Origin: Anabaena sp051781005 | GTDB lineage: Bacteria > Cyanobacteriota > Cyanobacteriia > Cyanobacteriales > Nostocaceae | Direction: 5' to 3' | DNA length: 64,000 nucleotides | Assembly (NCBI RefSeq): GCF_051781005.1 | Contig: NZ_JBPWOA010000057.1 | Location: forward strand, 115,649 to 179,648 | Part shown: in pieces, positions 52,499 through 61,638 of the stretch | How the letters are laid out: every line of letters starts with the position of its first letter | Position numbering within the stretch: the stretch's first letter is position 1 | The notes under the pieces: generated by a model | Told to the model about the DNA's origin: nothing | The model's database searches: none | The model's input: only the letters and a program-made list of their open reading frames with translations | Position numbers and translations under genes: made by a program

Positions 52499-53683
52499 TT
52501 ATCTTTTAGCCTTAACTTTTTTCAGTGCAGCAAGTCGTACTTCTGCATTGAGTAAATAACCAAAACCTACCTTCTCTAAACGCTGGACAAATTCCTCGCT
52601 TGTATTGCCCAGTTTACTAGCTGTAGCATCCAAATTCCAATTATGATCCGCTAATTGACTCAACAAATAAACTCGACGAGTCTGCATTCCTGATAAACGG
52701 TAAGTTTTCAAATACTCCAATTCACCATTTTCTCGAATAATCGCTTCCCCAATATGATTTTCTTCTTTAGGATTGAGGTCAGTAATAAATCGTTGTAAAA
52801 CAAACGAACCAGCAGTATAAACTTTTTGAGAAATTAACTTGCGTCCTAACAGTCCTTCTGCCATGAACCCCTGAAAGGATGCCCAATCTGAACGCATATT
52901 TTCTACTGCTGCTCTCAAAGCTGTTAAATCATTAATTTTTGATTCATCTAAAGATACATTCATTGGGAAAATAGTATCGTGCAATAAAGCATATTGGTAC
53001 AATAATTCACCATAAAAATCTTCCAACAAACTATTGTGTAGAAGGCGATAATCTTCTGGTGTGGGAACTACAAAAGCTGATGCTAATGCTTCAGCCACAA
53101 ATACCAATACTCCTACTTGTTGAGAGTGGATTTCAAAGACCCGCAAAGCATCTTCAAGTCCAGCAATATAACGTCCACTAAAAGAACTTTCCATGCGGCT
53201 ACCCAGACCATGAGAAAGGGCATATTTAGAATATTCACGCCAAGCAATATCAGGAGCCTTAAAGAACATTGATAAAAAGCCTTCCATTGCTAAATGTAGT
53301 GGTAAAAATCTCAGTTGATTACTAGATTCCCGCTTGACCATGCGGTGCATTAATCGAACACTAGCACAATTACAATTTAACTGCTTACTATCTGTTTTAA
53401 AAATCTGCCCTCCAAAAGTACCCATAGCACTACCATCATCAGTCCAAGATAATACTAATCCATGAGGAATATAGGAGAAATATTTCATTCCTGGCGCTGT
53501 CATTTCTCCTGCTAAGGAAACAACTGTTAAATCTTCGTTATAATTACGACGAAATAAGCGCAAATCGTCACGAACCTGACGACGCAATAATGGCACAATA
53601 CGGACTGAACCCCATATCTGAGAAGGGGCAATTTCTAATCCTTTGAGTGATATATCTGCTAATAAATTACTTTTGGATGCCAT
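52499..53683 (-). CDS. ARPP-2-like domain protein
   Basis: 394 residues, soluble. ISLKGLEIAPSQIWGSVRIVPLLRRQVRDDLRLFRRNYNEDLTVVSL opens the protein; RFLPLHLAMEGFLSMFFKAPDIAWREYSKYALSHGLGSRMESSFSG and FEIHSQQVGVLVFVAEALASAFVVPTPEDYRLLHNSLLEDFYGEL follow. I recall this pattern from the ARPP-2 family, first met as a component of predicted bacterial conflict systems and usually next to a vWA protein. That is true here too: a TROVE-like/vWA gene lies at 54590 on the same strand. No enzyme motif is visible and no function is established. It is last of the block, before the MITE. Confidence 0.65.
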   Translation of the reverse strand: MASKSNLLADISLKGLEIAPSQIWGSVRIVPLLRRQVRDDLRLFRRNYNEDLTVVSLAGEMTAPGMKYFSYIPHGLVLSWTDDGSAMGTFGGQIFKTDSKQLNCNCASVRLMHRMVKRESSNQLRFLPLHLAMEGFLSMFFKAPDIAWREYSKYALSHGLGSRMESSFSGRYIAGLEDALRVFEIHSQQVGVLVFVAEALASAFVVPTPEDYRLLHNSLLEDFYGELLYQYALLHDTIFPMNVSLDESKINDLTALRAAVENMRSDWASFQGFMAEGLLGRKLISQKVYTAGSFVLQRFITDLNPKEENHIGEAIIRENGELEYLKTYRLSGMQTRRVYLLSQLADHNWNLDATASKLGNTSEEFVQRLEKVGFGYLLNAEVRLAALKKVKAKR

Positions 53684-53736
53684 AGGATGGTGTGCCTATT
53701 TTTATTGAATCTTTCATATTAATTTTTTTACTAAGC

Positions 53737-54498
53737 CTAACATTTTCCAAGCTTTCCCAACCTTCCTCCACATCCACCTGTATTATCAGGGTTTATTATT
53801 TTGATATTTTCATCTTCTGGCGTGAGATTGCCAATTACTTGAATATTCGTTCGAGATAATATTATTTTAAGTAATTCGCTTTTTTGTTCGTCGCTTAATG
53901 GTACTGGATATTTACCCTTTACTTTATTTTTTATTTTTGATTGAATATCTGGTGTTAGTAATTCTAAATCAAAGTCTACTCTATCACCATTTTGAGAAAT
54001 AGGTAAAAAAGAATACTCATCTGGATTATCAAACCATTGTCTACTCACATAGGTATATTTTCCAGAATGTTGTCCAAGAAAAGGGTACTTAAAATGTCTC
54101 TCCCATAGTGTAGATTTATTGTTTTTATAATGTTCTTTGAATTCTTCAGGTATTTCTTGCTGGTTTTCCGTCCAATGAGCAACATGATCTACAACAAAAA
54201 CTGTATCTAGCTGAATCATGTTTTTATTGGCAGCATCTCCACTACAGAAGAAAAGATATGATCCTGCTGTTACATAGGCAGCTTGAGATTTAGGTTTTCT
54301 TATTAATTGAGTAGCATGACAATAGGAATAAAGCCACCTATCTGAAAATACGAAAGGGTCTTCATTTTCACAGGGTTCATCTACCCAAACATTACCTTTC
54401 CAATCTATAAGTTGATTATCAGTCAGAGCTTGACATTGTACTTCAGTTTTTTTCCTAGCGTAGTCAGGATGAAATATTAAATAATGCAACGCTTTCAT
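53737..54498 (-). CDS. Hypothetical protein between ARPP-2-like and vWA genes
   Basis: 253 residues, soluble. I do not recognise it. The visible features are a conserved-looking centre, AAYVTAGSYLFFCSGDAANKNMIQLDTVFVVDHVAHW, several tryptophans and tyrosines, an LLTPDIQSKIKNKVKGKYPVPLSDEQKSELLKII helix pair and a glycine-rich C-terminus (TGGCGGRLGKLGKC) with two cysteines. The SGD/DTVFVVDH pattern suggests an alpha/beta nucleotide-like domain but is not diagnostic. Placed between the two conflict-type genes, it is either an effector/modifier or an unrelated insertion. Confidence 0.55.
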   Translation of the reverse strand: MKALHYLIFHPDYARKKTEVQCQALTDNQLIDWKGNVWVDEPCENEDPFVFSDRWLYSYCHATQLIRKPKSQAAYVTAGSYLFFCSGDAANKNMIQLDTVFVVDHVAHWTENQQEIPEEFKEHYKNNKSTLWERHFKYPFLGQHSGKYTYVSRQWFDNPDEYSFLPISQNGDRVDFDLELLTPDIQSKIKNKVKGKYPVPLSDEQKSELLKIILSRTNIQVIGNLTPEDENIKIINPDNTGGCGGRLGKLGKC

Positions 54499-54589
54499 AA
54501 GTTATTTAAAAGCCATTTAAAAAGTAAGAATTTTAATGATTTGATGATGCAATAATTTGAGGATAAAGTTACCAAAATTTTATTACAAC

Positions 54590-56023
54590 CTATCCACTTA
54601 ACATTTGCTTGACTCGCGCTGCTAAATATTCCTCTAGTTCGGCTAAAGATGCAGAACCTTCAGCAAATCGGGCAAAGCCTAGCATTGTCGGTAAATCTTC
54701 TGCATCTCGTAATCCGACTGTGGGAATTGCGGGACTGAGGGGATGTAAGGAAAAGTCATCGGCATTGTAAACAGGATTACAATGCACAATGGAAGTTTTT
54801 TGTTGAGGGTCTAAATGATGACGATATATACGCAGAATTTCCGATGCTCCATTGGGGGGGTCGTTTTCCCAACCGTCGGTGATGATGACTATTAAATCTG
54901 CACCCCAATCTAAAGCATCCAGTAGAGGTGTAGCTAAGTCTGTTTGTCCACGAGGGAGAATCAGCAGTGGATCATTGGTTGATGTTGTCCAAAAGGCTTG
55001 GTATTCCTGAGATGCGGCTTTGAGTAGGTAATGAGTGGCTAAGGCTACCCCTAGAGGACGACGATGTTTTTCGGTGGAACCCGAACTGGAGTAACTGCAA
55101 TCTAGGACTGCTGCTACTCGTCTTAGTTTGAGGGGTGATTTTTTTAATGTGAAAGCCGCAGATTTTTCTAATGCTTGATTGAAGATATCCCACTGCTGTT
55201 TGCGAGTTTCTAATGGTAAGGATAGGATATACAGCACCAAACGAGTTAGGGGGAGACGACCTAAATTGATGTTGATTTCTACTTCTGTGTGGTTAGCTGA
55301 AGTTTGTAAGCGCAATTTTTCATTCAATGTCATTTGGTCTTGAATACGGGACAAGAAGACCTCACGTTTAATTCCGTGTTTTATGGCTAAACCTTCAGCA
55401 ACGGTAAAGGGTAGCTGATAAACGGCTTCAGCACTATAGTGTGCTTGGCGAAATGTCTCGAATAATTCGGTTTGATAAACTCGCTGTTTCCATTTACCAA
55501 AGAGGAAATTACCTAATTCTCCTCTGAGGGTGAGGTGTGCATGGGAGGCGATCGCGCGAAATTTGGAGCGATACTTGACAGCATCAAAGTTAATGTCGCG
55601 TCTTTGCTGGAGATAGTCACGAGCGATCGCTCGGCTACGGCGATTATTAATACCTCTTTTCCGTAATTGTTGCAATACATCCCAACCTCGTTGTGGTGGT
55701 AGGGCTGCTAATGCGGCGGCTATTAATGTCCCTTCTTCTTGGCGATGTTCAGGGGATGTGTGTTTTCCGGTTGCTAGTAATTTGAGAATAATCTGCGCTT
55801 GGTTGAAGTGGTTAATCCCTGCTGCCAATGTCCGGGTATAAAGTAAGCGGTAATTACCTAAAATATAATCATGTAAAAAGTCAATAGATACACGCTGCCC
55901 GTAACCATCACTGTAAAATTCACGCTGTCCTGTGCAGGAAAGGCAGGCATTAATGAACATGACTAAATCTTCCCTGGCCACCTGCTGATGTTGTTTAGTC
56001 CAATTAATGTTCATTTGTGGCAT
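54590..56023 (-). CDS. TROVE-like / von Willebrand A domain protein
   Basis: About 477 residues from ATG 56023; the longer frame begins with a TTG. The N-terminal 290 residues are helical repeats (GTLIAAALAALPPQRGWDVLQQLRKRGINNRRSRAIARDYLQQR) resembling the TROVE ring of Ro60/Rsr RNA-binding proteins. The C-terminal vWA has an intact metal site: D308-x-S310-x-S312 in VLDCSYSSSG, the threonine in GQTDLATPLLDAL and aspartate in VIIITDGWEN. It could bind RNA or protein partners metal-dependently. Its association with the ARPP-2-like gene recurs in other bacteria. RNA binding is inference. Confidence 0.65.
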   Translation of the reverse strand: MPQMNINWTKQHQQVAREDLVMFINACLSCTGQREFYSDGYGQRVSIDFLHDYILGNYRLLYTRTLAAGINHFNQAQIILKLLATGKHTSPEHRQEEGTLIAAALAALPPQRGWDVLQQLRKRGINNRRSRAIARDYLQQRRDINFDAVKYRSKFRAIASHAHLTLRGELGNFLFGKWKQRVYQTELFETFRQAHYSAEAVYQLPFTVAEGLAIKHGIKREVFLSRIQDQMTLNEKLRLQTSANHTEVEININLGRLPLTRLVLYILSLPLETRKQQWDIFNQALEKSAAFTLKKSPLKLRRVAAVLDCSYSSSGSTEKHRRPLGVALATHYLLKAASQEYQAFWTTSTNDPLLILPRGQTDLATPLLDALDWGADLIVIITDGWENDPPNGASEILRIYRHHLDPQQKTSIVHCNPVYNADDFSLHPLSPAIPTVGLRDAEDLPTMLGFARFAEGSASLAELEEYLAARVKQMLSG

Positions 56024-56238
56024 AGTGGCTTGCTTTCCAAGGGTACTGTTCGGGGAATGGCGGCACGACCAGCTAGGATAGCTACAAAGGCTAGATTCGG
56101 AAGTCATACCAAAGTCCCGCAAACAGTATTAATGACTATTTTAAGTTCTAATTTATCAAATAGCTACAGGAATACAACGAAATTTTACTAACAAAATCAA
56201 GAATCTAACTTCTATTAGCTAAGGAAGGCATTCGCCTC

Positions 56239-56895
56239 TTAAATGTTGACTTCAGAAATATTGTCTAAATTGACCATTGCAGATATTTGTTGATTGACTT
56301 GATTTGATGTTAAATTATTATCTTGAGTTTGACTGAGTAATTTAATTAACCATTTTTCAGTTTGTTGATGCAATTTTTGAGTCCAGTTTATATCTAACCT
56401 TTGCGCTGGTTTTATGGGGTCTACTGCTACAATTACAAGTTGTATTTGGTTAGGGTCAACTGAATATTGAACAGTTGTAGTCCACAACTTTACTCGGTCT
56501 TGCCAGCTTAATTTAGGATAGCGCACAGCCCATTCATAAAGTCTGGGAATACCCCGTTTAAATGCTATATTTGTGGTGACTTGAATAAAGTAATTATCGT
56601 TATTAATCATTAGGGAGGCAATGACTCGGTTATCAACTAATAATTTCTTCCGATATTGAAAGATTTCTGGTGCAAGTTCCTGTACTTGAGCAACCCATTG
56701 AGCAATTTGAGGATGGGCATTTAATAAAGTTTCTACAGGTAGTTGTAAAAATAATTGTTTCATCAGCAAATGGAAGTTATCTGCAATAATAGAATCAAAA
56801 GCAGAGTGATTTTGATGGTGTTTTTGCTGGGGAAATAAAAGTTGTTGCTGTGTTTTATTAATTTGTTGAATATCAGCCAGATTAATTATTGGCAT
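56239..56895 (-). CDS. Hypothetical protein
   Basis: About 218 residues from ATG 56895 (MPIINLADIQQINK); the longer frame begins 15 codons earlier. Soluble, glutamine-rich, mixed alpha/beta (VIASLMINNDNYFIQVTTNIAFKRGIPRLYEWAVRYPKLSWQDRVKLWTTTVQYS). The part from LVIVAVDPIKPAQRLDINWTQKLHQQTEKWL resembles no family I know. It is one of four minus-strand genes upstream of the vWA gene and may belong with it. Confidence 0.55.
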   Translation of the reverse strand: MPIINLADIQQINKTQQQLLFPQQKHHQNHSAFDSIIADNFHLLMKQLFLQLPVETLLNAHPQIAQWVAQVQELAPEIFQYRKKLLVDNRVIASLMINNDNYFIQVTTNIAFKRGIPRLYEWAVRYPKLSWQDRVKLWTTTVQYSVDPNQIQLVIVAVDPIKPAQRLDINWTQKLHQQTEKWLIKLLSQTQDNNLTSNQVNQQISAMVNLDNISEVNI

Positions 56896-56998
56896 GGTTG
56901 GGAGAAAATTGCATCTCTCCCAGGCAGCGGTTAGCTGCAAATTAATTATTTTGATTAATCTTGCTTAAATTTATCACTAATTTGGCGCGAAAAGTTAT

Positions 56999-57412
56999 TT
57001 ATTCAGGGAATTTGTAAATAATTCCCTCTTGGTCGCTGGTTTCAAAATTCGCATTTAGTTGTTTGGCTTTTTCGTCTAGATATTGTTTTGCCTCTTCTAT
57101 AGATATTTGAGCAAATAAAGCAAATTTGGTAATTGTAACTCTTCCTTCTTCTTGTTGTAATAACCGGAGAAAAAGTTGCTCTCTTTCTAACTGAAATTGT
57201 TTAAGTTTTTGTTGGTGTTGTTGGTGTAAACTCCAGATTATCCATGTTCCTATAGTTGTTGATGGTATACCAAATACAACTATTGCTGCTAATGCCCCTT
57301 CTTTATCCTCCTTGGATTTATTAGAATCAATTAATTCCATAGTGCCTAGTAAGAGGATAGCTAGACCAATTATTAAGAATGAACCTGCAAATATTTTTTT
57401 TAGTAGTTTCAT
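56999..57412 (-). CDS. Small two-span membrane protein
   Basis: 137 residues. Two membrane segments (AGSFLIIGLAILLLGTMELI and LAAIVVFGIPSTTIGTWIIW) are followed by a cytoplasmic coiled coil (QQHQQKLKQFQLEREQLFLRLLQQEEG) and a small winged-helix-like end (VTITKFALFAQISIEEAKQYLDEKAKQLNANF). It is common in cyanobacteria; function unknown. Confidence 0.6.
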   Translation of the reverse strand: MKLLKKIFAGSFLIIGLAILLLGTMELIDSNKSKEDKEGALAAIVVFGIPSTTIGTWIIWSLHQQHQQKLKQFQLEREQLFLRLLQQEEGRVTITKFALFAQISIEEAKQYLDEKAKQLNANFETSDQEGIIYKFPE

Positions 57413-57463
57413 AAATTTTTTTCAGCAAATATCCAATAAATCAGCATCAGTCAGGGTAGTTGA

Positions 57464-57829
57464 TTATGCAATAGATTCAGATAGCAAACCTGACATATCC
57501 AACACTCGTTCAGACCAAATACCAGATTGTTCTGCAACTTCAGCACGCAGTTTTTCATTTGCCCAAATGTCATCCCAAGTTAATTCCCACATCGCTAGTT
57601 GAACTTGAATATTCACCAATTCCTCAGCTTGAAGAGGTTCTATTTCTGCTGCTGTCCATTCGATAAACCACTTTGTTTTTGAAATTACATTTTTCACTGC
57701 TTCTTTATAAGCAATTTGGGAAAAAGACTTAATTCGTGCTAAATTAGCTGCTATATGTCCTAAGCGATTTGGTATTTCATTAAGTTGAAAGCGGGTTTGT
57801 TTTTTATCTAAATTCTGGTTCATAACCAC
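57464..57829 (-). CDS. Hypothetical protein, helical
   Basis: 121 residues from GTG 57829 or ATG 57823. Entirely helical and soluble; WFIEWTAAEIEPLQAEELVNIQVQLAMWELTWDDIWANEKLRAEVAEQSGIWSERVLDMSG is typical of a small conserved cyanobacterial family that I cannot name. It is 51 bp upstream of the membrane protein on the same strand, so probably co-transcribed. No motif suggests an enzyme. Confidence 0.6.
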   Translation of the reverse strand: MVMNQNLDKKQTRFQLNEIPNRLGHIAANLARIKSFSQIAYKEAVKNVISKTKWFIEWTAAEIEPLQAEELVNIQVQLAMWELTWDDIWANEKLRAEVAEQSGIWSERVLDMSGLLSESIA

Positions 57830-57960
57830 CTATCAATCTTTGGGTAATTTATGTAAAACGTTCTCGTATCTTTGGGTATTGAATTATCATCGAGCGATTA
57901 TTTTGACGCTTGGCGAATATTAATAATTGACTCGTCAGCCATTTTTTGTATAAAGCGCGA

Positions 57961-58623
57961 TTAGGTGAAAAACTCCTTCAGCCACGACTCATTAATCTGT
58001 TCTAATGAATCCAGTTTGACATCTGCGAGCGCAAATCGGGGATCTTCTCTTTCTTCTAATGCTGGGACGGCAATACATCGCATGGAAGCTGCTTTAGCAC
58101 TGATGATGCCGCGAATAGAATCTTCAAACGCCACACACTTTTGTGGATGCACACCGAGACGATGGGCAGTTGTCAGATACACCGCTGGATGGGGTTTGCC
58201 AAATTCCTCTGTCTGAGCAGAACTGACAACATCGAATGTGTCTTGCAAATCTAGCTTATTTAGAACTACCTCAATGAGACAGATGGGCGATGAGGTAGCC
58301 AATCCCAAGGGCAAGTGCATCTGCTGGCATAATTGTATAATTTCAGTTGCACCAGGCATGGGCTGTCCGAGAGTTGCTACAAGTTCGCTGACACGATTGA
58401 TAATCCGTTCAGCTACCTCAGACTGACTTGTACCTGTCCAAGGAAACCTTGCATACCAATAGCTGACAACCTCATCGCAACGCAAACCCATTGTCTGATT
58501 GCACATACTCTCTTGTAGTGGCACTCCCAAGTCATTAAATACCTCTACTTCTGCTCTGTGCCAAAAAGGCTCGCTGTTGATCAGCAAACCGTCCATATCA
58601 AATATTACTGCCGTATCTATCAT
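57961..58623 (-). CDS. hxpB: HAD phosphatase, hexitol phosphatase HxpB-like
   Basis: About 220 residues from ATG 58623, which has a GAGG ribosome site; a TTG lies upstream. HAD motif I is AVIFDMDGLLINSEP (D9, D11), the cap follows with GLRCDEVVSYWYARFPW, motif II is LGLATSSP, motif III GKPHPAVYL with lysine, and motif IV AFEDSIRGIISAKAASM. WYARxPW and the DPRFALADVKLDSL end match YniC/HxpB closely. It dephosphorylates sugar- or sugar-alcohol phosphates such as 2-deoxyglucose-6-phosphate in the cytosol. It lies alone in a region of plasmid-type genes, so it is likely cargo. Confidence 0.87.
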   Translation of the reverse strand: MIDTAVIFDMDGLLINSEPFWHRAEVEVFNDLGVPLQESMCNQTMGLRCDEVVSYWYARFPWTGTSQSEVAERIINRVSELVATLGQPMPGATEIIQLCQQMHLPLGLATSSPICLIEVVLNKLDLQDTFDVVSSAQTEEFGKPHPAVYLTTAHRLGVHPQKCVAFEDSIRGIISAKAASMRCIAVPALEEREDPRFALADVKLDSLEQINESWLKEFFT

Positions 58624-58749
58624 AAAAACCTCTGGCAATGCTGGAAAATTATTTGGTGAGCCTCTCCAGGTACAGGCACATATTAAATCCTACCCTGTGA
58701 GTACGTTGTTAAGGGTAGGTATTTTCGCAAATTCAACAACTATAAAATG

Positions 58750-61479
58750 CTATGTTTCAGGTATAGCAACTGCATCCAACAACACCAACCCCATCTGCTT
58801 CAATAAAGCAGTATTCCCATCAGGACAACCATGTTGAATTAGACACTTAGCACAGCCAGTATGACAATTACAATCTCGTGCGATCGCCCTACCAACATTA
58901 GCAAGTTTTGGCAGATGTTTAAACACAGCTTCAGCCGCACCATTGCCGCCGTCACTGGTATCATAGAAGTAACCTGTGTAATTGTTATTTTCCTCTAATT
59001 CCTTCACCACTGTAAAATTCACCTGTTTGGGGTCAATTTTAGCTACAAGCTGTAATGCTCTCATAATTTGATGTCCAAAGCTGTGCATAGCAATGAAGGG
59101 ACTGGAATATTCCCACAACTGTTGATAACCAGAAGGTATCGGTTCTTGACTGCGGGTTAAACTGGTTCTAGTTTCTTTAGCAAACTGTTGGATGTATTCC
59201 CGCGCACTTGAGTTAATTGTTACTTTCACCATAGGGGCGGAAAATTGAGTGCGAAAAGGCTGCTCAAACTTGGCTTCTGACAGGGTTTTGACAATTACAG
59301 CTTTGCGGGTGAGTTTGCGACATAGGGGACAACGCTGTTGTTGAGGTAAGGGTTCTTTATAGTTGAGACACCGTTTATTCAAACAAGTCTGCTCGTAAAT
59401 TTGCGTCATTAAACTGTAACCGCTGGTAATGTGTTTAACTTCACCAAAACTCAGTTCTAGGGTTAAGTATTCCTGACATTCTTCAACTTCAGATAAAGGT
59501 GCAGGGTGCGAAACTTTCTCCTTTATTCTCTGTTCCTCCTTCACAGATTTTTCAATGACTACAATAGACCTCTTGTGAGAAACTTTCCCCTTTATTTTCT
59601 GTTCTTCTTCCTCCTGTTTCTTTTCTTCCATATCATCTGAAGAAAACAGCAATGGTAAATTCACTGGGTCAGTCAACACAGTTAAACTACTGGTTTGTGA
59701 TACTGTAGTTGCAACTGTAAAAATTGCCTTATCTGTTATTTGTTTTAAAATCGCTCGTTTACTGTTAAGGTCTAAGGAAATACACTGATAAGTTAGCATT
59801 TGTCCCTTAGCATCTTGTCGTTTATAAATAGCTTGGGGATGTACTTCTCGATGAGCGATATCTTCAGATATTTCCTCTAATTCTTCCCCAGAAACGGCAT
59901 CTACTAATTTGATAGTTGTTTGCGATAAACCACCCCGAAAATTCACATCTTTGTGGGGATAACCTTTAGCCCATAAGCCATTATGACCTTTGTGTAAATG
60001 TCCTTGGGCTAATAACAGTTTGGCAACATCAAAAGCGGCTGCACCAAAATAGTGTTTAATTTTGTTAGTGGGAATGCCTGTTTCTGCGGCTGCACACATC
60101 AAATGTTTGGCTGCAAAGATGGGATATTCATCATTAAAAAACACTTCTTCAGATTCTCCAGATACCAGCATTTCTGGATGTTCTGCCACATAACAGTCTA
60201 TGGGGTTGAAAGCATTGGGAAGCAGCACTGTGAGTCCTGGTTGAGAACGTCCGGCTCGACCACTGCGTTGCTGATACGCCATTTTGGAACCTGGCCAGCC
60301 ACGCAATACACAACATTCTAATTCTGGTAAATCAATTCCTGCTTCTAAGGCTTCTGTGGCAATTATCCACTTAATTATACCAGATTGAAGTTGATTAACT
60401 ACTTCGGCTCGACGCTCGGCAGTAATACCACTGTAAAATGCGGTGACTTGGTTTGATTTTAACAGTTCTGTAACTTCTCGCACACTGCGCCGGGAGTTAC
60501 AAAAAGCGATTCCTGATTTATTTTGATTGAGTAAAAATTGAATTATTCGGGCAGTATCCGCAGTTAAATTGTAACTTGGTTGGGTGACAATTATTTGTCT
60601 GGGTGGTGAAGCTGCGCCACTTTTGCGAATCCAAATTAAGGGTTTGGGGTTGAGTTTAGTGGGTTTTAAACCGGAGATTTTCAAAGCTAATTGTTTAGGA
60701 TTTCCACAAGTAGCACTGAGGAAGATAAATTGCAGTTTTTGGGAGTCACCACCGTAATGATCTACTGCTAGTTTGATGCGGCGAATTAACCAAGCCATAT
60801 TTGCGCCATAGCTACCGGAAAGGGTGTGTGCTTCATCAATTAAGATGTAGCGTAATCGTTGATAAAAGTTTGCCCAATTTGGTGATTTCCAAACTTGTTT
60901 AAGTTGGAAGTGAATTAATTCGGGAGTGACTCCTAATATATGGGGTTCACTGGCAAGGATTTGTTCTCTTTCTGCTGATTTAATATCTCCTGTGATCATT
61001 GCTAAGACTGGGCGATATTTTGGAGGTATGGTAGAAAGTAATTGTGAGATTTTATGGAATTGGTCTAGTGCTAATGCTCGCAGTCCATAAAATGCTAAGG
61101 CTCGGTGTTGTTGAGTGATGCAACCTTCGATAATGCCGGGGTATGTGCTGAGGGTTTTACCACTGGCTGTAGGTGAGGTGAGGATGAAACTTTTACCTTT
61201 TCTAATTGCTTGTAAGGCTTTGATTTGATGGGAGTAAAGTTGGGTAATTCCTAGTGATTGTAGGGCTTTTATTAGTTGTTTTGGTAGGTCGTTGGGGATG
61301 GTTTTGAGGTTGGGTGCGGTGGCGGGAATTGTTTGTTGATAGAGTATTTCTTCTCCTAGAAATTCGGTGATTTCTGTTGGTTCTGGGGGATGGTGATTTG
61401 AGGGGGAATTTTCGCCAATGGGTGTGGTAAGTGGTGTCCACAGGCTTTGTAGTAATAAGCTGTAATTGGGTGTGTTCAT
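58750..61479 (-). CDS. DEAD/DEAH-box helicase with C-terminal cysteine cluster (MrfA/Hrq1-like)
   Basis: 909 residues. Superfamily 2 core: SHQIKALQAIRKGKSFILTSPTASGKT with Walker A 101-109, DEAH box in ILIDEAHTLSG (215-218), FLSATCGNP, SGIAFCNSRRSVREV, TEALEAGIDLPELE and QRSGRAGRSQPG. A linker has a repeated KGKVSH / KEKVSH unit with many E/K (about 660-700). The end, CNCHTGCAKCLIQHGCPDGN, is the four-cysteine metal site of DUF1998-type helicases like MrfA, which unwind DNA and process crosslinks. It is divergent from the large gene at 61639. DISARM-type DrmA/DrmB was considered; the methylase partner is missing. Confidence 0.85.
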   Translation of the reverse strand: MNTPNYSLLLQSLWTPLTTPIGENSPSNHHPPEPTEITEFLGEEILYQQTIPATAPNLKTIPNDLPKQLIKALQSLGITQLYSHQIKALQAIRKGKSFILTSPTASGKTLSTYPGIIEGCITQQHRALAFYGLRALALDQFHKISQLLSTIPPKYRPVLAMITGDIKSAEREQILASEPHILGVTPELIHFQLKQVWKSPNWANFYQRLRYILIDEAHTLSGSYGANMAWLIRRIKLAVDHYGGDSQKLQFIFLSATCGNPKQLALKISGLKPTKLNPKPLIWIRKSGAASPPRQIIVTQPSYNLTADTARIIQFLLNQNKSGIAFCNSRRSVREVTELLKSNQVTAFYSGITAERRAEVVNQLQSGIIKWIIATEALEAGIDLPELECCVLRGWPGSKMAYQQRSGRAGRSQPGLTVLLPNAFNPIDCYVAEHPEMLVSGESEEVFFNDEYPIFAAKHLMCAAAETGIPTNKIKHYFGAAAFDVAKLLLAQGHLHKGHNGLWAKGYPHKDVNFRGGLSQTTIKLVDAVSGEELEEISEDIAHREVHPQAIYKRQDAKGQMLTYQCISLDLNSKRAILKQITDKAIFTVATTVSQTSSLTVLTDPVNLPLLFSSDDMEEKKQEEEEQKIKGKVSHKRSIVVIEKSVKEEQRIKEKVSHPAPLSEVEECQEYLTLELSFGEVKHITSGYSLMTQIYEQTCLNKRCLNYKEPLPQQQRCPLCRKLTRKAVIVKTLSEAKFEQPFRTQFSAPMVKVTINSSAREYIQQFAKETRTSLTRSQEPIPSGYQQLWEYSSPFIAMHSFGHQIMRALQLVAKIDPKQVNFTVVKELEENNNYTGYFYDTSDGGNGAAEAVFKHLPKLANVGRAIARDCNCHTGCAKCLIQHGCPDGNTALLKQMGLVLLDAVAIPET

Positions 61480-61638
61480 GATGGTGTTTTTTGAACATTT
61501 CCCTCATAAATCCCCCAGTGGGGGAAGATGTTAAAATGGGCAATTTTTTTAGCAGGCGCTAAAGACTAATATCTTGGTGATATAATATACGATATGTAAT
61601 TTAAATAAATCAATTATTAGCTTATTAAGGAATAAGTC

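Noticed and set aside
58750..61479. DISARM helicase (DrmA/DrmB)
   Set aside because: The cysteine cluster and DUF1998-like end fit MrfA/Hrq1; no methyltransferase or other drm genes accompany it.
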